Source: CAUZFZ01 sp963579025 (GTDB lineage: Bacteria > Planctomycetota > Planctomycetia > Planctomycetales > Planctomycetaceae). From it: a stretch of 21,039 nucleotides of DNA. Made by a program: the position numbers and the translations under genes. Shown here piece after piece: positions 16,649 to 21,039 of this stretch (position 1 is the first letter of the stretch; each line of letters begins with the position of its first letter). The notes under the pieces are model-generated. The model did no database searches. It saw only the letters and a list, made by a program, of their open reading frames with translations, and had not been told where the DNA came from. The stretch spans positions 1 through 21,039 of the forward strand of contig CAUZFZ010000168.1 of the NCBI GenBank assembly GCA_963579025.1, in the 5' to 3' direction.

Positions 16649-17050
16649 ATGCTCCACCCACTTCCTTACATCTACGGGGCTCTGGTCACCTTCTTCATCA
16701 GCAGTGCCATCGGCATGAGCGCTGCCGTCGTATTTGGCATTGGCAGCGAGTTGGGCGTGCGTATTTTTGCAATCACGGGAGGCATTGCCGGTATCGTAAT
16801 CGCGTTCACCTCGTATCGACGATTCAACTCAAGTCGGCAATTCACGATTTATCGCGGCCTCGTTGCATTTTGGTACCTGTCGTTCGGAGTAATCGTGGGC
16901 GGAATCCCAGGGGCACTCATCGGTCATGCCGTGGCCAAAGACACGGGCGAGCTTGTCGGATGGTTCGTTACAGCAACTACTCTGGCTGTAATTGCCGCGT
17001 ATTGGGGTTGGCGAACTTCATCAAAAATGACATCTGATGGCGACGGCTAA
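16649..17050 (+). CDS. small four-helix membrane protein (probable integron cassette gene)
   Basis: This encodes a 133-residue protein with four hydrophobic segments: about 8-30 (ALVTFFISSAIGMSAAVVFG), 37-53 (FAITGGIAGIVIAF), 70-92 (LVAFWYLSFGVIVGGIPGAL) and 105-125 (GWFVTATTLAVIAAYWG). It is an integral inner-membrane protein of unknown function. ATG 16649 starts the credible part; the longer frame from 16454 adds 65 residues that do not look coding. No Shine-Dalgarno precedes it, which is common for cassette genes. Its TAA stop (17048-17050) lies inside the left arm of an attC site, the standard arrangement for an integron cassette. No homologue is recognised. Confidence 0.65.
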   Translation: MLHPLPYIYGALVTFFISSAIGMSAAVVFGIGSELGVRIFAITGGIAGIVIAFTSYRRFNSSRQFTIYRGLVAFWYLSFGVIVGGIPGALIGHAVAKDTGELVGWFVTATTLAVIAAYWGWRTSSKMTSDGDG

Positions 17051-17141
17051 CAACGCACGAGCCGCAGAGTTCGAAACTGAAACTGATGCATGGCCGTTGG
17101 TGCCCTCAGCGTGCGGCGACGGCTGTGCGAACCCGTTGGGC
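17045..17141 (+). other. attC: integron attC recombination site
   Basis: This 97-bp imperfect palindrome has the full attC layout. R'' is GGCTAAC (17045-17051) and R' is GTTGGGC (17135-17141), matching the GTTRRRY core. L'' is CGCACGAGCCG (17054-17064) and L' is CGGCTGTGCG (17120-17129); they pair perfectly if one G (17059) is left unpaired, reproducing the extrahelical base that sets strand choice for IntI. Short unpaired spacers (AA and AACCC) separate the boxes. R'' matches R' less well (one mismatch, one wobble). The upstream gene stops inside R''. No integrase gene is in the window. Confidence 0.78.
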
Positions 17142-17175
17142 AGGCGAACATGGCGCGTTGTGGTAGACTGGTCAG

Positions 17176-17388
17176 ATGGCAGTAAACCTGAGAATCGAGA
17201 CGGAATGTGAAGACGATGGTCGGTGGCTCGCCGAGATTCCGGATCTCCCGGGTGTCGTCGTTTACGGCGACTCACGTGATGAAGCGGTGGCTCGCGTCAA
17301 AGCGTTGGCCCTTCGCGTCCTGGCTGACCGCCTCGAAAACGGGGAGCCAGTCCCACAATCTGCTGACTTCTTCTCGGTCGTCCCATGA
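17176..17388 (+). CDS. hicB: HicB-family antitoxin
   Basis: This encodes a 70-residue protein matching the short HicB fold: MAVNLRIETECEDDGRWLAE, then IPDLPGVVVYGDSRDEAVAR, then a helix ending NGEPVP. HicB neutralises the HicA mRNA interferase by covering its active site. There is no C-terminal helix-turn-helix or ribbon-helix-helix domain, so this may be the short form that cannot bind its own operator alone. Its stop overlaps the hicA start by four bases (ATGA, 17385-17388), which supports translational coupling with antitoxin first. It begins 34 bp after the attC R' box, so it could be the gene of a following cassette. The Shine-Dalgarno is weak. Confidence 0.88.
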   Translation: MAVNLRIETECEDDGRWLAEIPDLPGVVVYGDSRDEAVARVKALALRVLADRLENGEPVPQSADFFSVVP

Positions 17389-17600
17389 GCCAGTGGCCGT
17401 CAACAAGGGCTCGGCGTGTACTGGTAGGACTCCTGAAAATCGGCTGGGTCGTGAAACGCCACAAGTCCGGCTCGCACCGCATCCTGTCGCGCGAAGGCTG
17501 GTCGGACTATGTGTTTGCCTTTCACGATGGCGAAACGATCGGCCCTCGAATGTTGTCACGGATCAGCAAGCACACTGGCTTAACTCCTGACGATCTCTGA
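17385..17600 (+). CDS. hicA: HicA-family mRNA interferase toxin
   Basis: This encodes a 71-residue protein with the HicA double-stranded-RNA-binding-like fold: RARRVLVGLLKIGWVVKRH, then KSGSHRILSREG, then the C-terminal helix ISKHTGLTPDDL. His31 in the GSH motif is the conserved catalytic histidine of HicA ribonucleases, so the toxin looks intact. HicA cleaves mRNA and halts growth until HicB is restored. The start overlaps the hicB stop. Such modules are common in integron cassette arrays, where they stabilise the array, and an attC lies just upstream. The gene ends 9 bp before a large palindromic repeat. Confidence 0.88.
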   Translation: MSQWPSTRARRVLVGLLKIGWVVKRHKSGSHRILSREGWSDYVFAFHDGETIGPRMLSRISKHTGLTPDDL

Positions 17601-17609
17601 CGAGGCCTG

Positions 17610-17682
17610 GTAGCCGAACTCGCCAGCGTTTGGTTTTTCGCGTGTCATCGCGATCTGGCCAAAGTCTGGCGACTTCGGCTAC
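17610..17682. repeat. 73-nt palindromic repeat
   Basis: Arms at 17610-17633 and 17659-17682 are complementary over 24 positions with three mismatches. The outer parts are GTAGCCGAAC and its partner ending TTCGGCTAC. An apical pair TCGCG (17638-17642)/CGCGA (17649-17653) completes a near-perfect hairpin. It differs in sequence from the hairpin cluster at 3569-3682 and resembles dispersed intergenic palindromes I associate with planctomycetes. It follows hicA and could shield the 3' end of that mRNA. There is no terminal T-tract, and it lacks the attC core words, so it is neither a standard terminator nor an attC. Confidence 0.8.
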
Positions 17683-17728
17683 CCCAGACCTGGAGCTACT
17701 GCGTTCCGCAAACTGCAGGGAGTGTTCG

Positions 17729-20700
17729 ATGTCTCAGCGATGTCTCATCTGTGCGTTGCTCGCGTTATTCAGTTGTTCGCTCGGTATGGCGGCCGACGTG
17801 GCCGACCAGCGTTTTCCTGATCCGATCAGTCTGAATGTACCGCATATTTCGAGCGACCGATCGCTCGATTACGACTATCCCATCGTCTATGTGCGCGTGC
17901 CTCGCAAAGGTGACGATGTTGGCTCGAAATGGGCCGAGATCGCGCATCCCGTGCTGCTCGATCCAGGCGGAGATCTGATGCTGCTGCAACCGGACGGCAG
18001 CGAGGAAGTGCTCGTCGCGGGTGGAAAAGGATCGATCATCGATCCCGTCGTGTCGCTCGACGGTGAATCAGTGTTTTACTCGCATATCCACGATATGACG
18101 GTCAACTGGGCCGGGAAGTACCCGAAGGCTGGAGCGGATATCTACAGGATTCACCTAGCGACGCGAAAGATCGTCCGGCTGACGCATCAGAAGTTTACGC
18201 CCAACACCGGCGCGGCAGACTGGTCCAGTGACTTTGTGTCGCGCGAAGACGGCAAGACGCATCTCGATTACGGAGTCTTCAACACGGGTCCGTATCCATT
18301 GCCCGGTGGTCGCCTGGTGTTTACCAGCAACCGTGATGCGTTCCGGCCGCCGAAACACAACGGCCCGACGTTGCAGTTGTTTGTGATGGACGACGACGGG
18401 CGGAACGTTGAATGCATCGGCCATCTGAACATTGGCATGGCCCTCCATCCCGTGGTCCTCAAAGACGGCCGGATCATTTTCAGTTCGATGGAATCACAGG
18501 GCCTGCGCAGCGGCATTCTGTGGGGCCTGTGGAGCATTCATCCCGACGGAACGAACTGGGCTCCGGTGATCAGTGCCTTTGACACGGGCGGCGCGCCGAA
18601 CGCGTTTCACTTTCAGACGCAGTTGTCGGATGGATCGATCGTCGCTGAGGAATACTACAACCTGAACAACAGCGGCTTTGGTGCCTACTTCAAGCTGCCC
18701 GCGAGTATGCCAGACGGTTATTCGGCGTTCGGTCCTGGCTGGCGCGGCGATCCTCGAAATACGCCACTGCGATTCGGCCGCTTCTACAACAGCAAGCCCA
18801 GGCTTTATCGCCTGCCCTTTACTCCATTCGGACTGACTTCGTTCACCCGATTCGCAAACAACGGCGAAGGCCCGGCCGATGCATCCGTACTTGGAAAGAA
18901 CGAGTCACCTCGCGTGGGCAAGTTCACGCATCCGTCGGCGGCTCCGGACAATCATCTGCTGACGGTCTATACGATGGGTCCAGCGAATCACCAGAACGGA
19001 CTCAAGAAACCGTCGGTTGATGGCGGGCTGTATCTGATCAAAGGCGGCTCGCCGATTGACCGTCCCGATCAGATGGTGCTGATCAGGAACGACCCGAAGT
19101 TCAACGAACAATGGCCTCGTGCGGTTGTCCCGTACGAACGCATCTACGGCGTCAAAGAACCGGCCACGATCGAGCCACTCGCCAACGACGGTACTTTGTC
19201 CGCGCATTTGCCGGCCGGTACACCGTTCGGCTTGGTCGGCACGTCCAGCCTGCTCAAACGCGAAAGCTATCCCGAAGGTGCCGTCTCCGAGACGACAGTC
19301 ACCGCCACATATGCAGGCACGCGGGATGGCAACGGTTACCGGGGACTCGATCCATTCAACACGTCTCAGAATGGCGCATCACTGAACTGGTTTAATCAGG
19401 GCTCCGATGCCGGGCTGTACGACAATGATGAGGTTCACGCGATTCGTGTACTCGCCATGGAGCCGACGACCGATCGCCATCATGGGCCCAAAAGCGGACG
19501 TCTCTTCCACAGCCACGCGATGGAACGACTGCGTATCCTGGGCGAGATTCCAGTGCGGAAATTCGACCGATCAGGTGAGCAGCCCGTCGACCCGGACGGG
19601 AACCCGGACACAAGCTTTCTGGCGAAGCTTCCCGCAGACACGGCATTCACGTTCCAGACGCTGGATAAGGACGGCATGGTGCTGAACGCGGCGCAGACAT
19701 GGCACCAGCTCCGGCCTGGTGAAGTGCGTCACGACTGCGGTGGCTGCCACGCTCACAGCCAGAAGCCAACACGTTTTGAAGATACTCTGGCGGCGAAAAG
19801 TGACTATGCGCTGTTCGACCTGACGCAGCGAACGCCGTTGCTGACCGCAGCCGATAAAAACGAATCAAAGCAGCAGTGGGACGAAAACAAATCCACCGGG
19901 CTTCGATATGCAACGTCCGGAGTCGTCAACGTCGAGTACTTCCGCGACGTGCAACCGATTCTGCAGCGCAGTTGTGCCGCGTGTCACACAGCGAAAGACG
20001 GCAAGGAACCGGCGGGGAATCTGAATCTCGACGCCGATGACGAGTTAGTTTCGATTCCCAATCGCGGTAAGTGGCCGGGCACGTACTATCGGCTTGCCGC
20101 GGACTCTGGAGCGAAGTTTGGGCACAAACCAGTCATCCATAACGGGACATGGCGGCAAACCAACGCGTCACGCTACATCAGGAAGTTTCAGTCACGCCGC
20201 AGTCTGTTCGTGTGGAAGATCTATGGCGAGCGACGCGATGGCTGGTCGAACTTCGATTTCCCATCTGCTCGAACTCCTGGCGATCCGAACACTCTGGATA
20301 TGGCTGGCAAACCTGTGCCAAACACGAAGGCCAATCGCGACCGGTCCGATCTCGACTTCCGCGGAAGTCCGATGCCGCCTGCTGCCGCCGTTGATGCTCG
20401 TAAAGTCCAGCCACTCTCCGATGAGAACCGTCGAACGATTGTCCGGTGGATCGATCTCGGCTGCCCGATCGACTTCGGCTATGACCCGGCAAACCCCGAC
20501 CACCGAGGTTTCGGCTGGGCTGGTGACGACAAGCGACCAACGCTGACGTTGACCGAGCCTGCCCTCGGAACCCACACAAAACTGTCGCGGCTCCTCATCG
20601 GAATCACCGACTACTATTCGGGAATCGAGATGGACACTCTCCGTGTAACGACCGACTTCTCGGTCAACGGCACTCCGGCCGGTAAAAACGTCGCCTCACT

Positions 20701-20842
20701 GTTTCAACCAGTCAATGAAGAAGTCTACGAATTGAAACTCAAGCAGCCGATCACATCGCCTGGCGAACGGACGATCTCCGTTTCCATTAAAGATAATCAG
20801 GGAAACACGACGAGGATCGACCGCACGTTCTCCGTCGAATGA
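17729..20842 (+). CDS. hydrazine synthase alpha-like (HzsA-related) dihaem protein
   Basis: This encodes a 1037-residue exported protein. Residues 1-21 form a signal peptide. The next part is a beta-propeller (about 45-330) with PD40/WD40-like blades such as DIYRIHLATRKIVRLTH and GRLVFTSNRDAF. The layout resembles the alpha subunit of hydrazine synthase, whose relatives are widespread in non-anammox planctomycetes. Two c-type haem sites are visible, CGGCH (670-674) and CAACH (749-753); the second follows VEYFRDVQPILQRSC, as in planctomycete cytochromes. The C-terminal 80 or so residues look like a beta-sandwich. ATG 17729 has AGGGAG (17717-17722) at 6 bp and starts the signal peptide. No other hydrazine-synthase subunit is present, so hydrazine production should not be assumed; a periplasmic redox role is likelier. 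Confidence 0.85.
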   Translation: MSQRCLICALLALFSCSLGMAADVADQRFPDPISLNVPHISSDRSLDYDYPIVYVRVPRKGDDVGSKWAEIAHPVLLDPGGDLMLLQPDGSEEVLVAGGKGSIIDPVVSLDGESVFYSHIHDMTVNWAGKYPKAGADIYRIHLATRKIVRLTHQKFTPNTGAADWSSDFVSREDGKTHLDYGVFNTGPYPLPGGRLVFTSNRDAFRPPKHNGPTLQLFVMDDDGRNVECIGHLNIGMALHPVVLKDGRIIFSSMESQGLRSGILWGLWSIHPDGTNWAPVISAFDTGGAPNAFHFQTQLSDGSIVAEEYYNLNNSGFGAYFKLPASMPDGYSAFGPGWRGDPRNTPLRFGRFYNSKPRLYRLPFTPFGLTSFTRFANNGEGPADASVLGKNESPRVGKFTHPSAAPDNHLLTVYTMGPANHQNGLKKPSVDGGLYLIKGGSPIDRPDQMVLIRNDPKFNEQWPRAVVPYERIYGVKEPATIEPLANDGTLSAHLPAGTPFGLVGTSSLLKRESYPEGAVSETTVTATYAGTRDGNGYRGLDPFNTSQNGASLNWFNQGSDAGLYDNDEVHAIRVLAMEPTTDRHHGPKSGRLFHSHAMERLRILGEIPVRKFDRSGEQPVDPDGNPDTSFLAKLPADTAFTFQTLDKDGMVLNAAQTWHQLRPGEVRHDCGGCHAHSQKPTRFEDTLAAKSDYALFDLTQRTPLLTAADKNESKQQWDENKSTGLRYATSGVVNVEYFRDVQPILQRSCAACHTAKDGKEPAGNLNLDADDELVSIPNRGKWPGTYYRLAADSGAKFGHKPVIHNGTWRQTNASRYIRKFQSRRSLFVWKIYGERRDGWSNFDFPSARTPGDPNTLDMAGKPVPNTKANRDRSDLDFRGSPMPPAAAVDARKVQPLSDENRRTIVRWIDLGCPIDFGYDPANPDHRGFGWAGDDKRPTLTLTEPALGTHTKLSRLLIGITDYYSGIEMDTLRVTTDFSVNGTPAGKNVASLFQPVNEEVYELKLKQPITSPGERTISVSIKDNQGNTTRIDRTFSVE

Positions 20843-20913
20843 TGATGCCATTGACGTCTTGCCGTATTGCGAAGCACGGTCGGCTTAGCGAGCCGCGTAG
20901 TGGCGACATGTGA

Positions 20914-21039
20914 ATAGGGGTAGGAAGAGCCGATTTTATTCGGCTCCCCCTCCCTCCGAACCGTACGTGCGGTTTTCCCGCATACGGCTCTCCGGTCAGT
21001 CGGGTCCTGCGCGGGATTGAGCGAAACGGAAATGGGCCT
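20914..21039 (-). mobile_element. 3' end of a group II intron (domains V-VI), cut by the window edge
   Basis: On the minus strand, 20990-20958 reads as a domain V hairpin: GAGCCGTATGCGG, a GAAAA loop, and CCGCACGTACGGTTC. It carries the AGC catalytic triad and the two-base bulge. Domain VI follows: GGGGGAGCCGA pairs with TCGGCTC, then TTCCTACCCCTAT with an unpaired A eight bases from the end as the branch-point candidate. The 3' boundary would be the AT at 20914-20915 (minus strand), about 70 bp past the HzsA-like gene. A minus-strand frame ending at TGA 20998-20996 (AHFRFAQSRAGPD) might be the tail of the intron-encoded reverse transcriptase, but this is weak. The rest of the intron lies beyond 21039. 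Confidence 0.82.

Noticed and set aside
17610..17682. Second attC site after hicA
   Set aside because: The palindrome has no GTTRRRY/RYYYAAC boxes in the right places and is almost fully paired, unlike attC with its unpaired spacers and extrahelical bases.
17729..20842. Calling the gene hzsA and inferring anammox metabolism
   Set aside because: Relatives of HzsA occur widely in non-anammox planctomycetes, and no other hydrazine-synthase or anammox genes are in the window.
20881..20895. CGGCT/AGCCG hairpin as terminator of the HzsA-like gene
   Set aside because: Only five base pairs and no T-tract on either strand.
1..21039. CRISPR array
   Set aside because: No regularly spaced identical repeats with unique spacers anywhere in the window.

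Overview
The window reads as chromosomal DNA of a planctomycete. It has several secreted or c-type-haem protein families that are expanded in that phylum: a DUF1549/DUF1553 cytochrome-like protein paired with a Tat-exported DUF1501 protein, a Pirellula/Verrucomicrobium-type dehydrogenase-like propeller with a C-terminal haem domain, and a large protein resembling hydrazine synthase subunit alpha. These calls come from motif recognition; no database search was run.

Left part (1-5961): the tail of an unknown gene, a secreted basic coiled-coil protein, the DUF1549/DUF1553 protein and the DUF1501 protein form a rightward run. A cluster of four hairpins (REP-like) sits in the gap between the last two. 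An intrinsic terminator closes the run at 5065-5101. A small secreted Lys-rich protein with LTxEQK motifs follows, with its own UUCG-loop terminator. A lipoprotein of unknown function (6067-6924) points left.

Centre (6925-13721): a divergent region holds a sigma70-like promoter candidate, a tandem 12-bp repeat and a roughly 300-nt potentially structured leader with a strong intrinsic terminator only 34 nt before the nusA start. The transcription/translation cluster nusA-infB-rbfA follows. Its last rightward gene encodes a degenerate HhH-GPD (endonuclease III fold) protein fused to a histone H1-like Lys/Ala tail.

Right part (13722-21039): the haem-propeller gene lies leftward. Across a 397-bp intergenic region is an accessory stretch: a small four-helix membrane protein whose stop codon lies inside a well-formed integron attC site, a hicBA toxin-antitoxin pair starting 34 bp after that attC, and a 73-nt palindromic repeat. 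Then comes the hydrazine-synthase-alpha-like protein with two CxxCH haem sites. The window ends in the 3' end (domains V and VI) of a group II intron on the minus strand that continues past the edge.

The items most worth a second look are the attC/HicBA block, the terminator-bearing nusA leader, and the degenerate glycosylase/H1 fusion in the nusA cluster.
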